DNA of 11,813 nucleotides from Prevotellaceae bacterium (GTDB lineage Bacteria > Bacteroidota > Bacteroidia > Bacteroidales > UBA932): positions 1-11,813 of the forward strand of contig JAISDK010000119.1 of NCBI GenBank assembly GCA_031264875.1. Reading direction: 5' to 3'. Under the pieces are notes generated by a model that searched no databases, was not told where the DNA came from, and worked only from the letters and a program-made list of their open reading frames with translations. Each line of letters opens with the position of its first letter. Within the stretch, counting starts at the first letter, position 1. Of the stretch, positions 1 to 6,520 are shown one piece after another. A program made the position numbers and the translations under genes.

Positions 1-104
1 AACGGTTATACATCAATCAGGTTAGTGCGTAACATAAGTCGCAAAATCAACGTCCAATACATCCGACGGTTAAAACCGTAGGCTATGATAATAATTGGGC
101 TAAA

Positions 105-249
105 GCCCAATGTCGTCAACTTAAGGATTGGAAGCCCACATGGTACAACTCGATATGTACCTCTCCCAAGCCTTGAAAGAATGTGAACCGGTTATTTCAT
201 GCCATTTCAGGGCTATTGCTTATCAGTTTTAAGGACTTTAAAGTCCTTA
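105..249 (+). repeat. 145-bp direct repeat, copy A
   Basis: Copy A aligns without gaps to 362-506 at a fixed offset of 257 bases. I count 8 mismatches in 145 positions, about 94% identity. It starts with the end sequence GCCCAATGTCGTC and finishes with the perfect 20-bp palindrome TAAGGACTTT/AAAGTCCTTA (230-249). In this copy the palindrome sits inside a larger stem: the 12-base arms GCTATTGCTTAT (212-223) and its exact complement (256-267) enclose it. Confidence 0.9.
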
Positions 250-267
250 GGACTTATAAGCAATAGC
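212..267. repeat. Nested hairpin in copy A
   Basis: A 12-bp perfect outer stem (212-223 with 256-267) surrounds an inner perfect 20-bp palindrome (230-249). Transcribed or single-stranded DNA could fold into a long stem. Copy B keeps the inner palindrome (487-506) but not the perfect outer stem. Confidence 0.75.
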
Positions 268-288
268 ATGGCTTAAATTGACGACATT

Positions 289-340
289 GGGCGTTGTCCT
301 GTGCTATTGATATCGCTCTTTCAGAGATTTTTATGGCTTA
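289..340 (+). repeat. 52-bp module, plus-oriented copy
   Basis: Bases 289-340 are the reverse complement of 536-587 with only 2 mismatches in 52. The module begins GGGCGTTG, contains CTATTGATATCGCTCTTTC and ends in TTATGGCTTA, immediately joining the palindrome at 337-382. Together with its inverted partner it brackets the second 145-bp repeat. Confidence 0.88.
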
Positions 341-382
341 ACTTGACGACATTGGGCTATAGCCCAATGTCGTCAAGTTAAG
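337..382. repeat. Perfect 46-bp palindrome
   Basis: The 21-base arm 337-357 is the exact reverse complement of 362-382, and the central four bases (358-361) are TATA, itself self-complementary. The whole 46 bp is therefore a perfect palindrome with no spacer. Pairing stops at G336/G383. It is formed by two copies of the repeat end sequence (containing TTGACGACATTGGGC) meeting head to head. Confidence 0.93.
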
Positions 383-506
383 GATTGGAAGTCCACATGG
401 CACAACTCGATATGTACCTCTCCCAAGCCTTGAAAGAGTGTAAACCGGTTATTTCATGCCATTTCAGGGCTATTGCCTATAAGTCTTAAGGACTTTAAAG
501 TCCTTA
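362..506 (+). repeat. 145-bp direct repeat, copy B
   Basis: Second copy of the 105-249 module with 8 differences. It begins at the right arm of the 46-bp palindrome and ends with the TAAGGACTTT/AAAGTCCTTA palindrome (487-506). After this the sequence diverges from copy A and runs into further CTTTAAAG-type repeats up to about 530. Confidence 0.9.
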
Positions 507-535
507 AAGTCTTTAAGGTCTCTATAAAATACTTA

Positions 536-587
536 TAAGCCATAAAAAGCTCTGAAAGAGCGATATCAATAGCACAGGGCAACGCCC
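536..587 (-). repeat. 52-bp module, inverted copy
   Basis: Inverted copy of 289-340 with 2 mismatches. At its right edge it merges with the perfect hairpin 573-591, CACAGGGC-AAC-GCCCTGTG. Confidence 0.88.
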
Positions 588-591
588 TGTG
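573..591. repeat. 8-bp stem hairpin with AAC loop
   Basis: CACAGGGC (573-580) pairs perfectly with GCCCTGTG (584-591) across a three-base AAC loop. It has the same stem length and loop size as the hairpin at 693-711, whose loop is GTT, the complement of AAC. No T-tract follows on either strand, so it is not a classical terminator. Confidence 0.8.
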
Positions 592-612
592 TAGAAAATG
601 CGCCCTCTCCAT

Positions 613-671
613 CAAGCCCCAACGGGGCGTAATCAGTTTTGGTCCATTTGATTACGCCCCTTCAGGGCTTG
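613..671. repeat. Inverted repeat with nested CCCC/GGGG hairpins
   Basis: The 22-base arm 614-635 pairs with 649-670 with 3 mismatches, plus C613/G671. Each arm also contains its own small hairpin: CCCC-AAC-GGGG in the left arm and GCCC-CTTCA-GGGC in the right. The DNA or RNA could therefore switch between one long stem and two short ones. Confidence 0.75.
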
Positions 672-686
672 GTAAATGTGATGCGT

Positions 687-756
687 TCTGTTCATGGGGC
701 GTTGCCCCATGCTATTGATTATCGGGCTTTCAGCCCTTAACTTGACGACATTGCCC
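687..756 (+). repeat. Diverged third copy of the 52-bp module
   Basis: The order GGGCGTTGCCC, CTATTGATTATCGG, CTTTCAG and CTTAACTTGACGACATTG matches the arrangement at 289-357 with substitutions and small deletions. It contains the perfect hairpin CATGGGGC-GTT-GCCCCATG (693-711). This marks the right edge of the recognisable repeat cluster. Confidence 0.7.
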
Positions 757-938
757 TCTGGGTATGTGATTATCGGTTTCACAGATACGGTATATAGAGA
801 CATCCAATGCTCTTTTTAACTAAAGTCTTCGCCTAAAGGCGAGGGATTTCCCCCCGGAAGGAAACATTAAGAAGACAGTCAATTTATTTCACAACAACTC
901 CTAAGCTGTTCCCCCGCATATATTCACAGCACCGGTTT
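757..938. other. Intergenic spacer after the repeat cluster
   Basis: No gene is visible here. A small hairpin, TTCGCC-TAAA-GGCGAG around 828-843, lies about 100 bases beyond the protease stop codon. It might end transcription from the minus strand, but no clean T-tract follows it, so I do not call a terminator. Confidence 0.5.
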
Positions 939-2600
939 TCAATTGATAAGCGTGCTGGAAGTCACATTGCCCGTATCCATGTTGTGGACACGCAGTATAA
1001 GGACATCCGAGCCGAAAGAAGCAGTGTTGATGCGCAGAGATTCCTTGCTGCTGTCGAATCGTCCGGTGTACAGCAGCTTACCCGTACGGGAATAGACAAA
1101 CACTTTAAGGTTACCCGTACAGGGAATCTTTTCATCCATGCCTGTCACCGTTACCGGAGAAGTGCTTAGCATCATGCTGCTTTCGACGGCATTTGCGAGA
1201 TGCGTCATTTGCAGTTTTTGCGAGGCGTCGAAATCGACATACATGTAAGTATCACCCAGCGTAATCATACCCGGCTCGTTATAAACGGTTACAAATTCAT
1301 TGTGTGCGTGCTGAATAAAAAAAGTTTTATCCAGCCTGAGCGTACGGTTGCAGTCGTATCTGCTGACACTGACCGTGTGCGTTACCGGAGGATTTGGATT
1401 GATCTCGAAAACCGCCTCCTGTCCCATATCAATATTTCCGTTGTAGTTCCACACGAATCCCATGAGCTTGACATCGTCGTCGATATTCCGGCACTCCAGC
1501 ATGTCCATGTCGTCGATAGCCTCCATGTTTACAGTTCGGGCAGTCATTTCGTACCTTGAAGCGGCTCTGTTGTATGCAACACTGATGCTGATGTCCACGC
1601 GCGGCATGATAACAAGTTTCCTTCGGACGGTCAGCGTACCCTGGCCAGTTGTCACCGTAGCGGAGAGATATCCGTTCACCTCCCTGTCGGTTACGGAGGG
1701 CACAACGCTGATACTGCTTGCCGTTGAATCCATTCCGGTCAGTCCCGAGTATTTCCACTCCACCAGTTCCGTTCCGTGCGGCATGTTCACAATCTCGAAC
1801 ACAGCGCCCGAAGAGGGAACAGTGTCCGCACCTGCTATCATGCACTTGTTACTGTCGATCCATTCGACAACCGGCTTTACCGGCGCATAAGCAGTAAGAC
1901 CCGAATTTTGGGCAATCCCGCGGGTATCGGCAAGTATTGTAACTCCCGCCAGGATATGGTTTTTCCTGCTGTCGAGCACGGCAAGCGCGCCTCCGCTGTC
2001 GCCCTTCCCGCCCATGTGCAGTCCGTGCCCGCCCACCGAGACAATCGTGTTGCTGCTCACAACGGGCGCTCCGAAGATACGGTTGGCTTCCTCGCATGAA
2101 ATGATTTTTACGCCGGCAGCCCTGAGCTTCAGCGACTGCGGCGGTGCGTCGGGAACAGTTCTTCCCCATCCGTAAATAGTAGCGTCCGTTCCGGGAGCAT
2201 ACAGCGATTCGTCGGCGCACGAGACATAGTCGATTGGCCGGATATTTTCATTAAAATCAACAGGGCTCGACAGTTCCAGGAGAGTAATATCCTTATCGGG
2301 ATGATGGATAAACCGGTGAACACTGTAATACCGCCCCGTGCCGTCGGACGCCCCTCCGGCATGTACGGCAAGACAGCTGCAGTCCACATCAGGCCAGTTG
2401 TGAGATGCCGTAAGCACAAGATTTTCGGAAATAAAGATTGCCGAACGGTCGAACAGCTTCACCCCCGCCGTATTGACAACCCTCACATTGGCCATCCACG
2501 GCGCATCCGCAATGCCGATTTCTTTTCCGCCAATCACCTTGTCCTGCGAACACAGCAGCGCCGGCACAAGTATAGAGCATACTGACAAAAAACATTTCAT
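939..2600 (-). CDS. Secreted S1-family serine protease with Ig/PKD-like and sorting-domain-like C terminus
   Basis: This 553-residue protein starts with a hydrophobic signal peptide (about 1-18), followed by K21-VIGG, the classic activation site of chymotrypsin-fold proteases. The catalytic triad is visible: His67 in TASHNW, Asp104 in DKDITLLEL and Ser202 in GKGDSGG; Asp201 can accept the freed N-terminus. The usual cysteine beside the catalytic His and the one four residues before the Ser are missing (Asn68, Gly198). Counting back from Ser202, the S1-pocket position is Met196 rather than Asp, so trypsin-like specificity is doubtful. Residues about 258-335 and 340-430 look like two Ig/PKD-type modules common in Bacteroidetes surface proteins. 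Residues about 497-553 (VFVYSRTGKLLYTGRF then DVLILRV) resemble a type IX secretion sorting domain. Likely an exported or surface protease; substrate unknown. The start is supported by the signal peptide and a Shine-Dalgarno-like sequence. It stands alone, divergent from upp. Confidence 0.88.
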   Translation of the reverse strand: MKCFLSVCSILVPALLCSQDKVIGGKEIGIADAPWMANVRVVNTAGVKLFDRSAIFISENLVLTASHNWPDVDCSCLAVHAGGASDGTGRYYSVHRFIHHPDKDITLLELSSPVDFNENIRPIDYVSCADESLYAPGTDATIYGWGRTVPDAPPQSLKLRAAGVKIISCEEANRIFGAPVVSSNTIVSVGGHGLHMGGKGDSGGALAVLDSRKNHILAGVTILADTRGIAQNSGLTAYAPVKPVVEWIDSNKCMIAGADTVPSSGAVFEIVNMPHGTELVEWKYSGLTGMDSTASSISVVPSVTDREVNGYLSATVTTGQGTLTVRRKLVIMPRVDISISVAYNRAASRYEMTARTVNMEAIDDMDMLECRNIDDDVKLMGFVWNYNGNIDMGQEAVFEINPNPPVTHTVSVSRYDCNRTLRLDKTFFIQHAHNEFVTVYNEPGMITLGDTYMYVDFDASQKLQMTHLANAVESSMMLSTSPVTVTGMDEKIPCTGNLKVFVYSRTGKLLYTGRFDSSKESLRINTASFGSDVLILRVHNMDTGNVTSSTLIN

Positions 2601-2865
2601 GACAATAAATTCCTCCCTGTTTCAAGAAATCGGGGAACCTGTACAGGAATCAGTCCCCCGAATCTCAATCCAAATTTTTTACAAAAAGAAGTACCCGCAA
2701 TATCCACATTAATGAACTCTACCTGTATCATATTACTGCGGGATTAACAAATCATCGCTCCATTTTGTTTTCGCCCCTCCCTTTCACAGGAAATTCCTGA
2801 CGCACATACAGCCCTGCCAGTCAGCAGCATGTATCGGAAAAATTCCCGAAAGGACAGCTTTCTGA
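2601..2865. other. Divergent intergenic region between protease and upp
   Basis: No gene is visible in this part of the divergent 2601-2923 spacer. I looked for a TAnnTTTG element reading leftward for the protease and found no perfect match. The upp promoter lies just to the right of this stretch. Confidence 0.5.
2611..2618 (-). promoter_or_regulatory. Shine-Dalgarno-like site of the protease gene
   Basis: On the minus strand AGGGAGGA lies 10 bases before the ATG at 2600. Strong purine-rich sites like this are uncommon in Bacteroidetes, where most genes lack them. It supports the chosen start and may indicate high translation. Confidence 0.5.
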
Positions 2866-2894
2866 TTGAAAATCGAATAAAACAAGTATTTTTG
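2866..2894 (+). promoter_or_regulatory. Bacteroidetes-type promoter of upp-SNF2
   Basis: TTG (2866-2868), an 18-base spacer and TATTTTTG (2887-2894) fit the Bacteroidetes primary sigma consensus, a -33 TTTG-like element and -7 TAnnTTTG. Transcription would begin near 2901, giving a leader of about 20 bases before the upp ATG at 2924. The spacing equals that of the HU promoter at 11679-11707. Confidence 0.7.
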
Positions 2895-2923
2895 CCCTTA
2901 CTAAAATTATAAACTATAAAGAA

Positions 2924-3574
2924 ATGTTACGGGAATTAGGTAAGCAAAACAGTATTCTCAACCGCTTTTTAGCTGAAATGAGAGACACGGGAATCCAGAA
3001 AGACAGCATGCGCTTTCGCAGAAATCTGGAACGGGTAGGCGAAGTGTTCGCCTACGAAATCAGTAAGGAATTGAATTACGAGCCGGTAGAGGTTCAAACG
3101 CCTCTTGGAATAGCCGACGTATATCTTCCTAAAAACAAAGTGGCGCTTGCGGTGATTATCCGCGCCGGGCTGCCCCTCCACCGGGGTCTGCTGAATTATT
3201 TCGACAGCGCCGAAACCGCCTTTATTCTGGCAAACAGAAAACACGGAAAAGACAATAACCATGCCGTGCAGATAGAACTCATTTCCTGCCCGTCGCTCGA
3301 CAAAAAAGTGCTGGTAATCTGCGAACCCATGCTGGCCACGGGCGAATCGATGGATTTGGTTTACAATGTCCTGAAACGAAAAGGAGAACCCCTTCACACG
3401 CATATCGTCGCCCCCATAGCAAGCCGCGACGGAGTGGACTACATTCTACGGCACATGCTGGCCGAGAACATTACACTCTGGGTCGGGGCAATCGACGAGG
3501 AACTTACACTCAAATCGTATATTATTCCCGGACTTGGCGACGCCGGCGACCTGGCGTACGGCAGCAAGGCATAG
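2924..3574 (+). CDS. upp: Uracil phosphoribosyltransferase
   Basis: This cytoplasmic enzyme of pyrimidine salvage joins uracil to PRPP, giving UMP and diphosphate. At 216 residues it has the usual family length. The PRPP-binding loop is at 134-142 (EPMLATGES; many homologues have DPMLATGGS), and the uracil-binding signature IPGLGDAGDLAYG is at 201-213. RAGLP at 80-84 is another conserved family segment. The ATG at 2924 lies about 23 bases after the predicted transcription start and the protein aligns from its first residues. The SNF2 gene begins only 18 bases after its stop on the same strand, so the two are probably co-transcribed. The link with a helicase-like ATPase has no obvious metabolic meaning. 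Gly to Glu in the PRPP loop (Glu141) is the only small departure from the common motif. Confidence 0.95.
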   Translation: MLRELGKQNSILNRFLAEMRDTGIQKDSMRFRRNLERVGEVFAYEISKELNYEPVEVQTPLGIADVYLPKNKVALAVIIRAGLPLHRGLLNYFDSAETAFILANRKHGKDNNHAVQIELISCPSLDKKVLVICEPMLATGESMDLVYNVLKRKGEPLHTHIVAPIASRDGVDYILRHMLAENITLWVGAIDEELTLKSYIIPGLGDAGDLAYGSKA

Positions 3575-3592
3575 CTTGACAGACCGCCACAG

Positions 3593-6511
3593 ATGTACGA
3601 ACAATTTGTTGTCAGCCTCATCGAAAGCCCTGTCTGGGGATATATTCTTCAGCCCGTCCTGGCAGCCGAGACGGAATACGGAGCACTCCGAATATGCGAA
3701 ATCATCGATCGCGAATCGTCGTGCTTCGCCGGCCTCGCTGCCGAACAGAAATCAATAGTGTGTCACTATGAGAAATATACCGAACGGGCGCTGATGAAAA
3801 GATTTTCGTATGAAAAGCATACTGCCGACTTTCGCGAAAAAACCTCTCCCGAAAAAATCGAGCGCTTCATACGCCCCGTCATCGAATCGACCCACCGCAA
3901 AATAGTTGCGCTCGTCAGAAAGGCAAACATCCCCGTCTATCTCCGCGAAAGCGTGAAAACCCGCAACCTGCGCGAATCGAACCGGATATCGGTGTCGGAT
4001 ACCGATTCCGACGTTATTTTCAATTTCCACAGGGAAAAATCCGGCGAGCTGATTTACTTTATCCAGGTAAAGTCCCAAAGCGGAGTTATCGACCTCAAAT
4101 CCCGCTTCTTTGCCGTGGTATGCAGCGAACCCGCCGTCGTTGTTATCGACGACAGGCTGCTTACTTTCAACGATATCGACGCTAAAAAACTGCAACCCTT
4201 CATCACAAGGGACAACATACGGGTACATGCCGCCTCGTACAGGACCTACATAGAGAAATTCGTGGTGAACTGCGTGAAAAAGTACGAAGTGAAATCTACG
4301 GGACTGAAGATAAGCAACGTCAGTCCCCCGAAACAGGCGCTGCTGAATTTAACCTGCAACATGGACATGCAGCCGTCCCTGCATCTGAGCTTCAGATACG
4401 GCAAAAAAACATTCCAGCTAAACGACCGCTCCACACAAAATATCGTCTATACCGACGACGTTGCGGGAGAAACCGTTATCTGCCGGTACGGACGCGACAG
4501 GCAGTGGGAAAATTCCACAGTCAGCCTGCTGACGGCTAACGGACTGAAACAGGACAGAGCCGGCATCTTCCATGTCGAAACCTCGGAAAATGCCGGACAT
4601 ATCGACAGAATTGACTCGATAATCAAGTGGATGCACTCGAACGAAGCGGTGATGAAGAACTTTGAATTTTCGCAGTCGGTTTCAAAAACAGCCTACTACA
4701 CCGGCAAAATCGAAACCGTTACGCACGTCGGCACAAAACAGGACTGGTTCGACGTCTTCTGCATGATTGTCTTCGACGGTTTTACAATACCCTTCAGCAG
4801 CTTCCGCAATCATATCCTCGAAGGTATCAGAGAGTACGTGCTGCCCGACCGGACTGTTGTCATACTGCCCGAAGAATGGTTTACCCGCTTTCAGGACATC
4901 ATGCATTTCGGAAAAAAATCGGGCGACAGCATCCGTCTCGACCGGCATCACTTCGTCCTGCTCAACAACTTCGATTCCGCAAACGAACGGCCTGCCGAAG
5001 CCCCCGTTTCCTTTGAAAACATCCCCGTGCCGGATGAAATTCAAAGCGAACTGTACGATTATCAGAAAAAAGGATTTTCGTGGCTGGTGCATCTCTACAA
5101 AAACAGCTTCGGCGGATGCCTTGCCGATGACATGGGGCTTGGCAAAACTCTGCAAACAATTACGCTTCTGCAATATGTCGCCAATGTTGAGACCGTCGAA
5201 AACAACTGTCCGCAGACCGTACAGCTGTCCATCTTTGACAGGATGCCGGAGCAGCTGCTGACAGCGAAACGTCCTGTTTCCCTGATTATCGTGCCGACAT
5301 CGCTGATGTTTAACTGGCAGAACGAACTGAAACGCTTTGCCCCCACGCTGCGCATATACCCGTATTCCGGCAAAAACAGGATGAAGAACAGGGCAGCTAC
5401 TTCCCTGTTCTTACACTATGACGTGGTAATCACTACTTATGCAACTCTGAGAAACGATATTGACGTTCTTTCCGGCTTCATGTTCCACCATCTGATTCTG
5501 GACGAAAGCCAGTATGTGAAAAATCCGGAATCGCAGACGTACAGGGCGGTAAAACAGATTGCGGCACGCCACATGCTGTCGCTTACCGGTACGCCTGTGG
5601 AAAATTCGCTCTCCGACCTGTGGGCGCAGTTCAACATTATCAACGAGGGAATGCTGGGCAGCTATTCTTCTTTCAAAAAACGATATATCAACCCTATCAA
5701 CCACGAAAACGAACAGCAGGAAAAGGCTCTGCTGCGCATGATACAGCCGTTTATGCTGCGCCGTACAAAAAGCGAAGTCGCCCCCGAACTGCCTCCGCTA
5801 TCCGAAGAAACGGTGTATTGCGATATGAGCGACGACCAGGCGGAATATTACGAAGTCGAGAAAAATAAAATCCGCAACAACCTGATTTCGGACGAGGTTA
5901 TGACCGACCCGGGAAAAATGCCGCTTATCGCCCTGCAGGGACTGACGCGGCTGCGGCTGATGGCTAATCATCCCTGTCTCGCCGACGAAGAATATGCCGG
6001 CGGTTCGGGAAAGTTTGAACAGGCGCTCATGTATATCGAGGGACTGATTGCTGAAAACCACAAGGTACTGATTTTTTCGTCGTTTGTTCGACACCTGCGC
6101 CTCTTTGCCGAATATTTCGACCGGCAGAACCGCATGTATGCATGGCTGTCGGGCTCAACCTTGAACCGCGAACGCGAGGTTGCCCGGTTTATCAGCGACG
6201 GCAATATCAACTGTTTTTTCATCTCGCTGAAGGCCGGAGGCGTGGGGCTGAACCTTGCTGTTGCCGACTATGTCTTTATACTCGACCCGTGGTGGAATCC
6301 GGCCGCCGAAATGCAGGCTATCAGCCGTTCACACCGTATTGGTCAAATCAGAAACGTTATGGTTTACCGCTTTATTTCTACAAATACTATTGAGGAAAAA
6401 ATTCGCCGCCTGCAGGAAAGCAAATCAAAGCTTGCCGACAGATTCGTTACTTCTGCCAATCCGCTGAACGCAATGAGCAGGGAGGAGATAGAGGAACTGT
6501 TTGAAAACTGA
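3593..6511 (+). CDS. SNF2-family DNA-dependent ATPase (DEAD/DEAH-type helicase superfamily 2)
   Basis: This 972-residue protein carries a complete Snf2 ATPase core in its second half. The Q-motif-like YDYQ is at 488-491, motif I (Walker A) is LADDMGLGKT with Lys518, and motif Ia is LIIVPTSLMFNW. Motif II is DESQ at 637-640, motif III is LTGTP at 664-668, motif V is SLKAGGVGLNL from 878, and motif VI is RSHRIGQ at 912-918. All catalytic residues look intact. DESQ resembles the DEAQ of bacterial and archaeal SSO1653-type Snf2 proteins rather than the eukaryotic DEGH. The first 480 or so residues are not recognised; I see no CxC SWIM zinc motif, although some bacterial relatives have one. The protein likely moves along double-stranded DNA and remodels protein-DNA or polymerase complexes; its partner is unknown. 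It follows upp by 18 bases and ends 9 bases from the convergent kbl stop. Confidence 0.93.
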   Translation: MYEQFVVSLIESPVWGYILQPVLAAETEYGALRICEIIDRESSCFAGLAAEQKSIVCHYEKYTERALMKRFSYEKHTADFREKTSPEKIERFIRPVIESTHRKIVALVRKANIPVYLRESVKTRNLRESNRISVSDTDSDVIFNFHREKSGELIYFIQVKSQSGVIDLKSRFFAVVCSEPAVVVIDDRLLTFNDIDAKKLQPFITRDNIRVHAASYRTYIEKFVVNCVKKYEVKSTGLKISNVSPPKQALLNLTCNMDMQPSLHLSFRYGKKTFQLNDRSTQNIVYTDDVAGETVICRYGRDRQWENSTVSLLTANGLKQDRAGIFHVETSENAGHIDRIDSIIKWMHSNEAVMKNFEFSQSVSKTAYYTGKIETVTHVGTKQDWFDVFCMIVFDGFTIPFSSFRNHILEGIREYVLPDRTVVILPEEWFTRFQDIMHFGKKSGDSIRLDRHHFVLLNNFDSANERPAEAPVSFENIPVPDEIQSELYDYQKKGFSWLVHLYKNSFGGCLADDMGLGKTLQTITLLQYVANVETVENNCPQTVQLSIFDRMPEQLLTAKRPVSLIIVPTSLMFNWQNELKRFAPTLRIYPYSGKNRMKNRAATSLFLHYDVVITTYATLRNDIDVLSGFMFHHLILDESQYVKNPESQTYRAVKQIAARHMLSLTGTPVENSLSDLWAQFNIINEGMLGSYSSFKKRYINPINHENEQQEKALLRMIQPFMLRRTKSEVAPELPPLSEETVYCDMSDDQAEYYEVEKNKIRNNLISDEVMTDPGKMPLIALQGLTRLRLMANHPCLADEEYAGGSGKFEQALMYIEGLIAENHKVLIFSSFVRHLRLFAEYFDRQNRMYAWLSGSTLNREREVARFISDGNINCFFISLKAGGVGLNLAVADYVFILDPWWNPAAEMQAISRSHRIGQIRNVMVYRFISTNTIEEKIRRLQESKSKLADRFVTSANPLNAMSREEIEELFEN

Positions 6512-6520
6512 TATACCGAA

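Larger units (their letters stand above)
61..756. repeat. Cluster of nested palindromes and direct/inverted repeats
   Basis: This stretch has no plausible gene and is built almost entirely from repeated modules. A module of about 145 bp occurs twice in direct orientation (105-249 and 362-506). A 52-bp module occurs in plus orientation at 289-340, inverted at 536-587, and as a diverged plus copy within 687-756. A 21-base end sequence containing TTGACGACATTG occurs near 272-292, 337-357 and 736-756, and in reverse at 105-125 and 362-382. Several short perfect hairpins are interspersed, for example ACGGTT/AACCGT at 66-79 and ATTGGGC/GCCCAAT at 94-111. The architecture resembles extragenic palindromic repeats of the REP/BIME type or a MITE cluster. 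No transposase (such as a RAYT) is present in the window, so the family assignment is inference. Confidence 0.85.

Noticed and set aside
105..506. CRISPR array
   Set aside because: Only two long copies, no short regular repeats with unique spacers, and no cas genes.
4682..5173. 163-codon minus-strand open frame inside the SNF2 gene
   Set aside because: Antisense shadow of a gene whose motifs are fully intact in the plus frame.
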